DNA of 52,724 nucleotides from Magnaporthiopsis rhizophila. Lineage: Eukaryota; Ascomycota; Sordariomycetes; Magnaporthales; Magnaporthaceae. Positions 21,440 to 30,068 of the stretch are shown here, in pieces. The notes below the pieces were generated by a model. The model saw only the letters and a program-made list of their open reading frames with translations, ran no database searches and was not told the DNA's origin. Within the stretch, counting starts at the first letter, position 1; each line of letters opens with the position of its first letter. The stretch covers positions 1-52,724 of the forward strand of contig PYSS01000053.1 of the NCBI GenBank assembly GCA_003049465.1, in the 5' to 3' direction. The translations under genes and the position numbers were made by a program.

Positions 21440-24250
21440 ATGACGCCCGAGCCCGACCGCTCCGGCCGTGGGACGGCACGCTCCCAGGATGACGCGCCCC
21501 CGCCGCCGTACAGCGAGACCGACGTGTTCTCCAGCGCCGGCGCGCCCACTACCATGTCACCCCAGTCGGCAAACGCCAGGCAGAACTCCCTTGGCGACAA
21601 CGTCTCGTCCGCCGGCCGCTCCGCCTCGTCCTCGGGCGAGCCCATCTACACCCCGCCGCTGACCCCTCAGAGCTCCTACCAGCAGAACTTCGGCAGCAGC
21701 ATCCCCAACCCCAGTCATATACCCGTCTCCCCTGCCGCGGCGGCCTACTTCGACTCGAGGCCGCGGCGGACCGAGGGGGTCATCATGGGCACCGGCACCC
21801 ATACTCATCACACGATCCGTGTCAAAGCCGACAGCTCCCCGGACGACTTTCCGTACCCAGAGGCACTCGCCCCTCGCGACGTGACTGTGGATGACTGGCA
21901 CACATTCATCAACTACCTTTTGCCCAACTATTCGGTGCAGTCGAACTCGACCATCATAGACCGGAAGCTTCGGGCCGAGGGGCTCAAGAGCGACGACGAC
22001 GGCGGCACCAATACCAACAACAATAATAACAGCAACAATAACGACGAAACCCGCTCGACACCAAGCGGCAGGGTCCACGTAGAGGCCCAGCTCGACACAA
22101 TCCGGACGTCGGTGCCGGTCGAAACCCCAGACACGGCAGCGCTCAGGGAGCAGGTCGAACGGACGGTGGGCGAGTGGAACGGGGGCTTCTTCGGCCCTCG
22201 AAACGTCACCATCTTTGTGCAGGTTGGCCCCGAAGACTGCAGGGTGCCCGGGGCCTGGGATCGTGCCTTCGACCAGACTGTCGACGGCGCCGCCGGCACT
22301 CCTGGGCAAGGCGACCGTCCGGCGGGCGGATGGCAGAACTATCCCGGCTATCCTCCTCAGCACCCACCGTACCAGTTTGACGATCAAGTCGCCGCCGCTG
22401 CCGCCGCCGCCGAGGCCCAACAGCGCGGCGGTTTTCGGCTCGGCAGCCTCCACGTGGGCCAAAACGGCATCTCGTACGGGGATAATGTGGTCATAGATTC
22501 CAACCAGGTACGCATCGGCGGCTTCACGGCCGACACCAGCGGGATCAGACTCAACGGGCGGACGATATTCCCGGGCGTTCCGGGGATGGACAAACCTTCT
22601 CCGCCTCCCCACCCCGCCGCAGCCATGCCCCCTATTCCAGGCCACCCCTATTTCCACCCGCCCATGATGTACCACGGGCCGCCGGCACCTCCGCCGGGCC
22701 TGGTTATGGGCCCGTTCAGCCGCAGCATGCCCCATATCCCCGGCGCGTTCCACGATCCGGGCCCGTTTCCTCCGCAACCACCACCACCGGATGCGGCGGC
22801 AGACGGGACCCGCGGCCGCGGACGCGAGGCCGCCAAGGGGCGCGGGTCGCACTCGCGCAGCTCGTCGGCCTCGAGCGAGAGCAGCGTCTCCAGCGCGTCG
22901 TCCGGGTCGACTGTATCCTCGGTCGAGTCCCTCCCGGCCTACGACGAGCTCAGCGACGCGCAGCTGCCCGCCACCCGGGACTTACTACGGCGGTGGCTGA
23001 CGCACGCGGAGACGCCAATCACCAAGGAGAGCGCGCGGGCGCTCAAGCAGCAGATCAAGGCGGCCGGCAGGGATCAGAAACAGCAGCAGCAGACCATGAC
23101 CAAGGCGGAACGTGTCGCCCTCCAGCGCGAGGTCAAGGACTTGACCAAGCAGTTCAAGATGATCAAGAAGGAGCAGCGCCAGCAGGCGCGCCAGGTGCGC
23201 CGCGAGCGCAAGCAGCAGCGGCGGGCCGAGAAGCGCGAGCGGAAGCACCTCAAGCACGAGCTGCGCAAGTCCAAGCGCAAGGTCCGGAAGGAGGAGCGCC
23301 AGGCCGCCAAGGAGATGAAAAGGGCGGGCCGCGACCGCACTGGTGAGGGGCCCGCTTCGGCCGGGCCTTTTCCCGGGTCGGGGTTCCCTTTCTTTTCTGG
23401 ACCGCAACAGTCGCATCAACAACAACAGCAGCAGCTGCAGCTGCAGCAGCAGCAGCATCAGCAGCAACAACAACAGCAGCAACAGCAAGGTGATCTGCCA
23501 CATGTCCCGGGATCCTTCCCGTTCGATCCATCGCCTAGAAGGCATGGCTGCGGGCCTGGCCAGCGGGGTGGGGCCGTGTTTGGCGGCTGGGGAGGTGGTG
23601 GTGGTTGGGGCGGCGGCGGCGGCGGCGGTTGGGGAGGAGCCGGCGATGATGGTGGCTGGGCAGGAGGACCGGGCAGATGCGCCGGCGGCGGACCGGGCAG
23701 ATGGGGTGGTTTTGGAGGCTTCCGAGGCCTCGGCCGTCCTGGGCCGCACCACCATCCCGGTCTCGGGGGCTTTGGTCACCACCCGGAACATCACGGGTTC
23801 GGCGGCCGCGGCGGCGGACGAGGCTTCGGTAGGGGCTTCGGCTTCGGCGGTTGGGGAGGAGGAGGAGGAGGTCACTGTGGCGGCGGCTCCGAGGGGGACC
23901 AGCGAACCCCCGGCTCCTGGCCGGCCGAGGCCGATGCAGCCCCGCACGACCCCCATGCCGTCTCACGCGCCAAGCACCGCGAGGCGGACCAGCTCGAGGT
24001 GCAGATCGCCCAGCTCGCGGCTAGGATAAGCGAGCTCGGGACCGAGGACAAGGACTCTGGGGGCTCGGGAGAGAAGAAGAAGGAGAAGGAGAAGGATGAA
24101 CAGACGAAAAAGCAACTCGAGGACGCCATGACGCTCCAGCAGGAGGTGGCGATGCTGGAGGACCTGGTGGCCCAGATCAGGCTCGAGGCGGATGGCGATT
24201 TTGCCAAGGAGCTCGCTCAGGAGGAGCAGAGGAATTTCAACAACGCTTAA
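21440..24250 (+). CDS. Uncharacterised 936-residue low-complexity protein with PY motifs and coiled coils
   Basis: Single-exon gene; I do not recognise the family with confidence. Visible parts in order: a Pro/Ser-rich N-terminus with PPPY at residues 21-24 (a possible WW-domain ligand); a more conserved-looking segment near 105-165 (DVTVDDWHTFINYLLPNY); an Asn/Asp repeat near 195; a folded-looking stretch around 215-380 (WNGGFFGPRNVTIFVQVG, then LGSLHVGQNGISYGDNVVID); a Pro/His-rich part; a Ser-rich part with LPAY at 498-501; a strongly basic Lys/Arg/Gln coiled coil (about 534-633); poly-Gln (about 654-683); a Gly/Trp/His-rich region (about 700-820); and a C-terminal acidic-basic coiled coil. 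No signal peptide or membrane segment is seen. The ATG is the first in frame, and the reading frame stays open without introns. Function unknown; a scaffold or ubiquitin-ligase adaptor is only a guess. Confidence 0.8.
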   Translation: MTPEPDRSGRGTARSQDDAPPPPYSETDVFSSAGAPTTMSPQSANARQNSLGDNVSSAGRSASSSGEPIYTPPLTPQSSYQQNFGSSIPNPSHIPVSPAAAAYFDSRPRRTEGVIMGTGTHTHHTIRVKADSSPDDFPYPEALAPRDVTVDDWHTFINYLLPNYSVQSNSTIIDRKLRAEGLKSDDDGGTNTNNNNNSNNNDETRSTPSGRVHVEAQLDTIRTSVPVETPDTAALREQVERTVGEWNGGFFGPRNVTIFVQVGPEDCRVPGAWDRAFDQTVDGAAGTPGQGDRPAGGWQNYPGYPPQHPPYQFDDQVAAAAAAAEAQQRGGFRLGSLHVGQNGISYGDNVVIDSNQVRIGGFTADTSGIRLNGRTIFPGVPGMDKPSPPPHPAAAMPPIPGHPYFHPPMMYHGPPAPPPGLVMGPFSRSMPHIPGAFHDPGPFPPQPPPPDAAADGTRGRGREAAKGRGSHSRSSSASSESSVSSASSGSTVSSVESLPAYDELSDAQLPATRDLLRRWLTHAETPITKESARALKQQIKAAGRDQKQQQQTMTKAERVALQREVKDLTKQFKMIKKEQRQQARQVRRERKQQRRAEKRERKHLKHELRKSKRKVRKEERQAAKEMKRAGRDRTGEGPASAGPFPGSGFPFFSGPQQSHQQQQQQLQLQQQQHQQQQQQQQQQGDLPHVPGSFPFDPSPRRHGCGPGQRGGAVFGGWGGGGGWGGGGGGGWGGAGDDGGWAGGPGRCAGGGPGRWGGFGGFRGLGRPGPHHHPGLGGFGHHPEHHGFGGRGGGRGFGRGFGFGGWGGGGGGHCGGGSEGDQRTPGSWPAEADAAPHDPHAVSRAKHREADQLEVQIAQLAARISELGTEDKDSGGSGEKKKEKEKDEQTKKQLEDAMTLQQEVAMLEDLVAQIRLEADGDFAKELAQEEQRNFNNA

Positions 24251-24549
24251 GGGTTTTTTCTTTCCTTCTTGCTTTCTGAGGTTGGTTATCAGCTAGGAGT
24301 GTGGTTGGATCTTGGTTAGCTATAGTTAGATACCTTTGGGATAGACAGCCCCAGCACTCATCCCCAGTTTGGACAATGTCAGGCATGATTTTTTAACAAC
24401 GGATCGGCATTTTTGTCTACGCAAATATGATTCCCTTTGTGGCACGTGTTTTCGTGCCAACTGTGACTGTCCTCCTTCGGATTCCCAGACATACATGAGA
24501 AGGGAAAAAAAGAAGTCATAATAATCTATATCCCATTTTCTTTTTTGCT

Positions 24550-25351
24550 CTATTTGCTTTCGACCCTCTCCACCAACTCCCCAACCCCTAGCGCCCTGCC
24601 AACCTTGACCTTCCTCATCTGCGCGCCGTCGCCGCCGCCGCCGCCTGCCTTGCCGACATCGCCGACGGGCTCGCCCTCGTCGGCGGCAGCAGCGGCCTCG
24701 CCATCGCCGGTAGCGGCAGCGGCGGCCTCCTTCTCCAGCCGGGCCTCCTCGCGCAGCTGGTCGCGGATGGGGCCGAGGTCGAGCTTCATGCAGAAGGCGT
24801 CCTCGCCGTCGGCGTAGTACTTGGCCTCCGTCTTCTCGTTCTGGAACCCGAGCGTGGTCTGGTACAGGTGGATGGCGGCCTGGTTGGAGACGCGGACGTG
24901 GAGGGAGACGTAGTGGGCGCCGAAGGTCTCTACCATTGCGAGTTCTGTTTTTTTTTTGTGCGTGTGTTAGTACCTAGGTAGGTAACAAGGAGTGTGGTGT
25001 CATTGTGACATGGGAAAGAAAACGGGGCCACAACTCACGGCTCTGCCTCATCAGCTTCTCGGCAATGCCCAGCCTCCGGTGGGTGCGCATGACGCTCAAG
25101 CTGGTGATGTGGCCGTGCTGGATGCCGTCGGCCGGGTCCTCCTCCATCTTGGCGAGCACATAGCCGACGATCTTGGGGTAGTCGTAGGGAGTCTTCTTGG
25201 GCCGCGACACGTCCACGGCCACGTACGAGAGCTGCGGCCACGAGAGGGCATGGTACAGGTAGTACTTGAGGAAGTAGTTCTCGGGCAGGTTCTCGAGGTT
25301 GGCGTGCTGTATCAGCGGGATGTCTGACGGCTGGAGCACGCGGATGTCCAT
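24550..25351 (-). CDS. ARD1: N-terminal acetyltransferase catalytic subunit Naa10/Ard1
   Basis: Catalytic subunit of the NatA complex, which acetylates the N-terminus of nascent proteins at the ribosome, with Naa15/Nat1 as partner (family knowledge). Two exons, 25351-25039 and 24944-24550, encode 235 residues; the 94-nt intron joins in phase 1. Residues 1-150 are a GNAT fold: MDIRVLQPSDIPLIQHANLENLPENY, the acetyl-CoA loop RRLGIA at 92-97, and VSLHVRVSNQAAIHLYQTTLGF. The tail from about 160 on is rich in Ala, Glu, Gly and Asp and looks disordered. The intron carries one TACCTAGGTA element and a T run just before the acceptor. Only 299 nt separate its stop from that of the convergent 936-residue gene; no gene lies between them. 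Confidence 0.95.
24971..24984. repeat. TACCTAGGTA element in the ARD1 intron
   Basis: TACCTAGGTA followed by GGTA, the same unit as in intron 2 of the b5-acyl-CoA dehydrogenase gene. Confidence 0.9.
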
Positions 25352-26143
25352 TTTTTTTTCTTGTCTTTGTCTGTTGCGCGTCGAGGCTGTTGCTCTCTCG
25401 TGCTCCTCTGCTTTATGCTGCTATAGTATCTAGGCGGGTTCCTAGGGGTAGGTGCTGGATCGAACTATCCTCCGTCTCTGTCTCGGCTGATGGAGCGTTG
25501 GTGCTGCAAGGCGTGAGGCGTGGTCGCCAGGTCGTGTTCTAATATTGCTTCGGAAATTTCGAGTGTTCTATCGATAGGTAGGCTGAGGTCGGGGTCGCGT
25601 TTATCGATCCATTGGGTCTCAGAGTCGCACAAGGCTGAAGATCGGGCTTTTGCCGCAGCTGCTTCCGGTCGAGACAATTCATCACACCCCCCACTACCTT
25701 CTGCAGGGGTCAGTTGCACGGGCAGTTGTGGGCGGATATCGGGCTGCTTTCTGCCGAGAGCTTAGTGGGGTCGGTCCCCTGTGGCCAACGCCGCGGGGCA
25801 GCTAAGCTCTCGCTCGGGACCAGCGGCGGGGCAGCCCTGTCTGAATGTGATTTTCCGCTTTGGATGCGCTTCCTATCACTCGACACAACAGCCGCCCTGT
25901 CTCAGGTACCGAGCGGGAATCTTGAGTTTGGGTGTGAGAGACTGGGATATAAAATAAGTGTGTTTCCCTGTCTCGTCTTGTATAAATACTGTATCCATTT
26001 CTTTGTATACTATCTTCTGATCTATTTCCGCCCAAAGACACATCATCACGACACAGTCTGCGCATCACTACCTACCTACCCACTTGGTACCAGCCACGGT
26101 TGTATCTCAGTCGCCCAAATACAGCGGAATTAACATAACAATC
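25352..26143. other. Divergent intergenic region, ARD1 / SDR gene
   Basis: About 790 nt holding both promoters. A CCTA-type sequence (TTCCTAGGGGTAGG) lies near 25440, and a CTACCTACCTACCC stretch near 26068-26081. No gene is supported. Confidence 0.6.
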
Positions 26144-27081
26144 ATGACGGGTCTTTTGGCAGGAAAGCTTGCGGTGGTGACGGGGTCCTCGCGCGGTACG
26201 GAGACAGCCTCGTAGAAGGGGCATGCCTCGCCAACAAAAAGATCCCAAGCAAGCACTTGCTGATACCAGCCCGTAAAACGCAAACAGGTATCGGAGCCGC
26301 CATTGCAGAGAACCTGGCGGCCAAGGGCAGCGACGTGGTGCTAAACTACACATCCCCCTCGTCCGAGACCCCGGCCAAGGAGCTCGCCAACTCTCTCGCC
26401 AGCAAGCATGGTGTCAAGACGTACGTCGTGCAGGCCGACCTGGGCACGCCGACGGGGCCGGCCGAGTTCGTGCAGCGCATAAAGGACCAGGTCGGCGGCG
26501 GCAAGCCGCTCCAGATCGACATCCTGGTCAACAACGCGGGCATAGCGCTCAACGACAAGCTCACGGATCTGACGGTCGAGCAGTTCGACAAGACGTACCG
26601 CGTCAACGTGCTGGGCCCGCTGCTGCTGATGCAGGCCGTGGAGCCGCACCTGCCGCGCGACCGGTCCGGCCGCGTGGTCAACCTGTCGTCCGTCTCGAGC
26701 ACCTGCGGCTTCGTCGGCCAGAGCGTCTACGGCGGCACCAAGGCGGCGCTCGAGGCCATGACGCGCACCTGGGCGCGCGAGCTGTCGGAGCGCTGCACCG
26801 TCAACGCCATCAACCCGGGGCCCGTCATGGGGCCCATGTACGCCTCCAACACGGCCGAGTTCAAGGCCGGCATCAAGGGCTGGATCGAGCACACGCCCCT
26901 GGCCAGGCCGCGCCCGGGCATCGACAGCCAGGAGCTGGTCGAAGACGCGCCCAGCAGCGGCGGCAGGCCCGCCTACACCGCCGAAGTGGCCGGCATCGTC
27001 GGCATGCTGTGCACCGAGGACGCCGCCTGGTGCACGGGGCAGGTCGTGTGTGCCAACGGAGGCATGCTGATGCTCCACTGA
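26144..27081 (+). CDS. Short-chain dehydrogenase/reductase, classical type
   Basis: NAD(P)-dependent oxidoreductase of the SDR family, close in layout to 3-oxoacyl-[ACP]-reductase-like enzymes; the substrate is unknown. Two exons, 26144-26195 and 26288-27081, encode 281 residues. The intron splits the Gly codon of the cofactor motif TGSSRGIG (residues 13-20). Also visible are the NNAG motif, the catalytic Ser in NLSSVSS (about S152), and Y165-x-x-x-K169 in YGGTKAALE. An insertion between residues about 240 and 255 (PSSGGRPAYTAE) precedes the usual C-terminal AGIVGMLCTEDAAWCTGQVV block and a Gly-rich end. The ATG gives the normal short lead into the first beta strand. No targeting signal is seen. 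It is not obviously part of a biosynthetic cluster. Confidence 0.92.
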
Positions 27082-27512
27082 GGATGCCGACTTCGGAGGA
27101 GGTTCTGGTGCAGCCGTCTTGCTTGCATGAGCGATGAATGCCGCTTGAGCCGTTGTGTCCTTCAAGATATACCTGCAATTAATATGTAAAAAGCTTCAAA
27201 GGCAATTCAAAGCAACCTAGCTATACCTAGTAAATGTATGACTGGAATATCAAGGCCAGATCAGGTGACTCGGTGGCAATCCGTAGAAATGTCGTCTTGT
27301 GCAGGCCAAATCCTGCCCCTCTCACCATTTCTCTAACAAACAAAACACCTCTTTCTGGAAAAAAAAAAAAAAAAAAAAAAAACCCAGGCATGTAGCAGCA
27401 ACACCGCCAAGTAAAAACCTCCCCTATTCTCGACGGACGAAGCTAACAGCAAAAGGAACCATTTTTTCCCTCCCAGGCCTTCTCGTGGGAGGTCCGCTTC
27501 GGCTTTGTCAGC
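27082..27512. other. Intergenic region with poly-A, SDR / LTO1
   Basis: Tandem spacer of 431 nt. It contains an A run of 24 nt at 27359-27382 and the LTO1 leader. No gene is supported. Confidence 0.65.
27359..27382. repeat. Poly-A tract
   Basis: A run of 24 A upstream of LTO1. Confidence 0.9.
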
Positions 27513-28025
27513 ATGGCGTTGGACCCGTTCGATGACGTCCTGAACTTGGAGGATCAGTTCTACCAGGAAGGCTACCGACAGGGAACCGCGGACGGCGCCC
27601 AGGCCGGCAAGGTCGAGGGCAGGGGACTCGGGCTGGAGAAGGGTTATGAGAAGTTCTTCGAGGGTGGGAGGTTATACGGCAGGTCTCTGGTCTGGGGCAC
27701 CCGTCTTTCGCGACAGGCGCCGCAGCAGCAAGATCACGTCCTGTCTGGTGGTGGAGATTCGGCATCAATAGAGCGACAGGAGCTCCCGCCGCTCCCGGCA
27801 AACCCCAGGCTGAGAAAAAACATCGTGACTCTCCACGCCCTGGTCGAGCCTGAGACGTTGTCGACAGAGAATACCGACGAGGCAGTCAACGACTTCGACG
27901 ACAGGCTGAAACGGGCACAAGGGAAAGCCAGGATCATCGAGAAGACTACGGGTGAACAAGCCCCCAGGCGCGCAACACCGGCTGGCCAGGGGCCCGTAGG
28001 CGAAGTCTCTTCTCCGACTCTTTGA
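27513..28025 (+). CDS. LTO1: Lto1-type deca-GX3 adaptor protein
   Basis: Small protein related to yeast Lto1 and human ORAOV1. With Yae1 it links the ABC protein Rli1 to the cytosolic iron-sulfur assembly machinery, which supports ribosome recycling and biogenesis (family knowledge). Single exon, 170 residues. Residues 3-60 hold the family core: DPFDDVLNLEDQFYQEGYRQG followed by a run of Gly every fourth residue (GTADGAQAGKVEGRGLGLEKG), then GGRLYGRSLVW. A mid-section has RLRKNIVTLHALVEP and DFDDRLKRAQGKARIIE. The C-terminus ends SSPTL, without the terminal aromatic residue that docks to the targeting complex in yeast. The next gene converges from the other strand with 206 nt between stop codons. 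Confidence 0.85.
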   Translation: MALDPFDDVLNLEDQFYQEGYRQGTADGAQAGKVEGRGLGLEKGYEKFFEGGRLYGRSLVWGTRLSRQAPQQQDHVLSGGGDSASIERQELPPLPANPRLRKNIVTLHALVEPETLSTENTDEAVNDFDDRLKRAQGKARIIEKTTGEQAPRRATPAGQGPVGEVSSPTL

Positions 28026-28231
28026 AGAATATCAGCAGCTCCATGCAGATTCCGAGGGCGAGACCACCACTCGGAGACGGGAAGGCCTGGCCGGCATTAG
28101 CACACCACGAAAACTATTTCACGCGGAGACTTGGGGGATTAACCATTCGCAAATCAAGTCTATAATGATCTTGGATCCGATATGATATGATATGTACACA
28201 GTCCCGCGTTCCCCCAAGACACTTCCGCAGC

Positions 28232-29014
28232 TCACTTGAATGACCTGCATGGGTAGCTGTAGACGTAGGCAAGGTAGAGTTTGTCCGTTAGTATAAGGGC
28301 ATAAAAGAAGGAGCAGCCTTGGAAACAGCAACACATGTTTCCCAGGGGAGTCGGAGCGAGAGAGGGCATCAAAAACTTACTCTGCCGTGTATGACTGCTC
28401 CGCCAACCCGTACTTGTGCACGTCCCACTTGCCCGACACGGCGTTCTCGCCGGCCGGGGTGGGCGGCAGGCCGTTGACCAGCACGTCGAGCGCGGCGGCC
28501 TTGCCGTTCTTCTCGATGAAGGCGGCCAGGCCCGCGGCGCCGGCGTCCTGGGCGGCCACCAGGGCCTTCTCGCCGGCCGCGCCGACCAGCTCGGTCTTTG
28601 GCGCCGCGGCGCTGCCCACGCTCAGCAGGGCGACGGCGTCGGCCTGGCGCACGACCGAGAGGGCGGCGTAGTTGCGCCGCGCGTCGCGCTTCCAGTAAGG
28701 GTTGTCGGCGATGTCGCCCGCGGGGACCGTCACGGGGTCGTCGTACTTTGTCGGATCGAGGTCGCCGGGCGCCGGGTTGCGGTAGTGCGGGTTGAGCGGC
28801 ACGCCATTGGATCGGTTTGGGTCGATGGCGAGGGCCCGGCGGAGGCGCTCCCACATGCCTGTCGACTGGAGCGTTTGTTTCTAGAACACCCAGCCAGCGT
28901 TTCCACTGGTCAGCCCAACCATCATGAGTGAGGGGAGGATGTTTGGTGCGGCACACGAACCGTGGTGATGCTCATGACGCCGCCGGCGGCGGCCGCTGCC
29001 GCCTTGGACGCCAT
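28232..29014 (-). CDS. NADH:ubiquinone oxidoreductase 21.3 kDa-type subunit (complex I)
   Basis: Accessory subunit of mitochondrial complex I, in the fungal 21.3 kDa family. Preferred model: exons 29014-28961, 28880-28381 and 28256-28232, 192 residues. The conserved block GMWERLRRALAIDPNRSNGVPLN and NPYWKRDARRNY identify the family; the first exon encodes a short Ala-rich lead. Intron 1 uses the less common donor GTTCGT. The 3' intron (28257-28380) is inferred: GA then GTAAGT, a perfect TACTAAC branch site (28287-28293, minus strand) and a CTACAG acceptor. It skips a TAA that overlaps the donor and adds DYPCRSFK. Without this splice the protein would be 185 residues, ending at 28377. Family assignment is fairly sure; the last exon is likely but unproven. 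No transmembrane helix is obvious. Confidence 0.82.
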
Positions 29015-29288
29015 TGTGGTGTAGCTATCGCGGGCTGGGGAGTGTGTGTGTGTGTTGACACAGTCTGGCTGGTAATCGCCGTCTGGGGGTCGCTGCTGGG
29101 CGAGGCTTCGACCGGCCACTGGAGGCGAGTTCCATTGGCACTGACGATTATCACGCCCCACTTCCGTTGTTGCACCAGCCACACACAGAACTCGGCGACG
29201 AAATGCAATTGAGATCCATTGATTATGGATGCTAAAACCTGATAGGCTTACCCCGCCTCCATTTCGAAAAATACGCCCAACGTATAAA

Positions 29289-29290
<2 letters not shown>

Positions 29291-29328
<38 letters not shown>

Positions 29329-29368
29329 AAAAAAAAAAAAAAAAAAAAATGATNNNNNNNNNNNNNNN

Positions 29369-29403
<35 letters not shown>
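29291..29403. repeat. Long poly-A block interrupted by a gap
   Basis: Poly-A at 29291-29323, then GAGG, poly-A at 29328-29349, TGAT, 15 N, and poly-A at 29369-29403. The true length and content are unknown. It looks like a homopolymer that the assembly could not close. Confidence 0.9.
29354..29368. other. Assembly gap (15 N)
   Basis: Fifteen unresolved bases in a poly-A block. Gap size is not necessarily real. Confidence 0.99.
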
Positions 29404-29405
<2 letters not shown>

Positions 29406-29568
29406 CAGAGGAAAAGGAAATAATGAAGGAAAATGCTTTTTGTTTTCTTTAAGTGAGGTTGTTTGTTGCTGCGCATGTAGCTAATGAATGACCTTTGGTG
29501 TATCGCCTTTTTTCCGGTCTGCATGCCGGCCTGCCTTACCAGACGGAGGACACCCGCCCACCCTGCCT

Positions 29569-29588
29569 AAAAAAAAAAAAAAAAAAAA
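29569..29588. repeat. Poly-A tract
   Basis: A run of 20 A, 165 nt to the right of the gap-containing block. Confidence 0.9.
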
Positions 29589-30068
29589 TCGTCGAAACGC
29601 TTAACAGCACGCCGCCCCTTCATTCCTATTAAAAAGTCCGTTGTTAATCAAACCCTACCTCAAGCAAAGCAGTTTTGTTTTACGGAAAAAAAAAACATTT
29701 TATGAATCCCCGATTGCGGCTTTCCTAGCATCGGCCGTAACTCCATTGGGGCGAACAATTAAAGCGTTTGGTTGGAATACAATAGCATTTGTGTGCGCGT
29801 GCGCTCAGGAAAAGGGGTCCCCTCGCGGAAGGCCCCCAGAAGCTACAGCGGAAGAAAGTCCTTTGGACGACCGCGTCCGCGCATAGAAAAGCCTACTAGT
29901 CCTAGGCTCTACCTTGGGCAGATCCTTTCGCTTCATGCATAATAATAGGACCCTTCCCCAGATCACGGAGATCGTTGCTCATCACTTTTGGGGCTCTCCG
30001 TGCCGTAACAGGAGTACGGACTCCTACCAACTAGTCTGAATGATTTTATTTTGGAGCGGGATTCCGCC

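Larger units (their letters stand above)
29015..30068. other. Intergenic region with poly-A and an assembly gap
   Basis: About 1.05 kb between the complex I gene start and the LEU2 stop. The left part is the complex I promoter. It then holds long A runs around a 15-N gap and another A run (29569-29588). The stretch from about 29640 to 30060 has a different look from its surroundings (less GC-rich, no coding features); I could not identify it. Confidence 0.6.

Noticed and set aside
21557..22852. Long antisense open frame (over 400 codons) opposite the 936-residue gene
   Set aside because: GC-rich codon bias of the sense gene opens the antisense frame; the translation is Arg/Gly/Val-rich without any domain.
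26144..27081. Possible secondary-metabolite cluster (SDR, amine oxidase, acyl-CoA dehydrogenase)
   Set aside because: No polyketide synthase, NRPS or terpene synthase in the window; the genes are spread among housekeeping genes.
29291..29588. Retroposon or LINE insertion suggested by poly-A
   Set aside because: No reverse-transcriptase sequence or target-site duplication could be seen; the gap prevents a decision.
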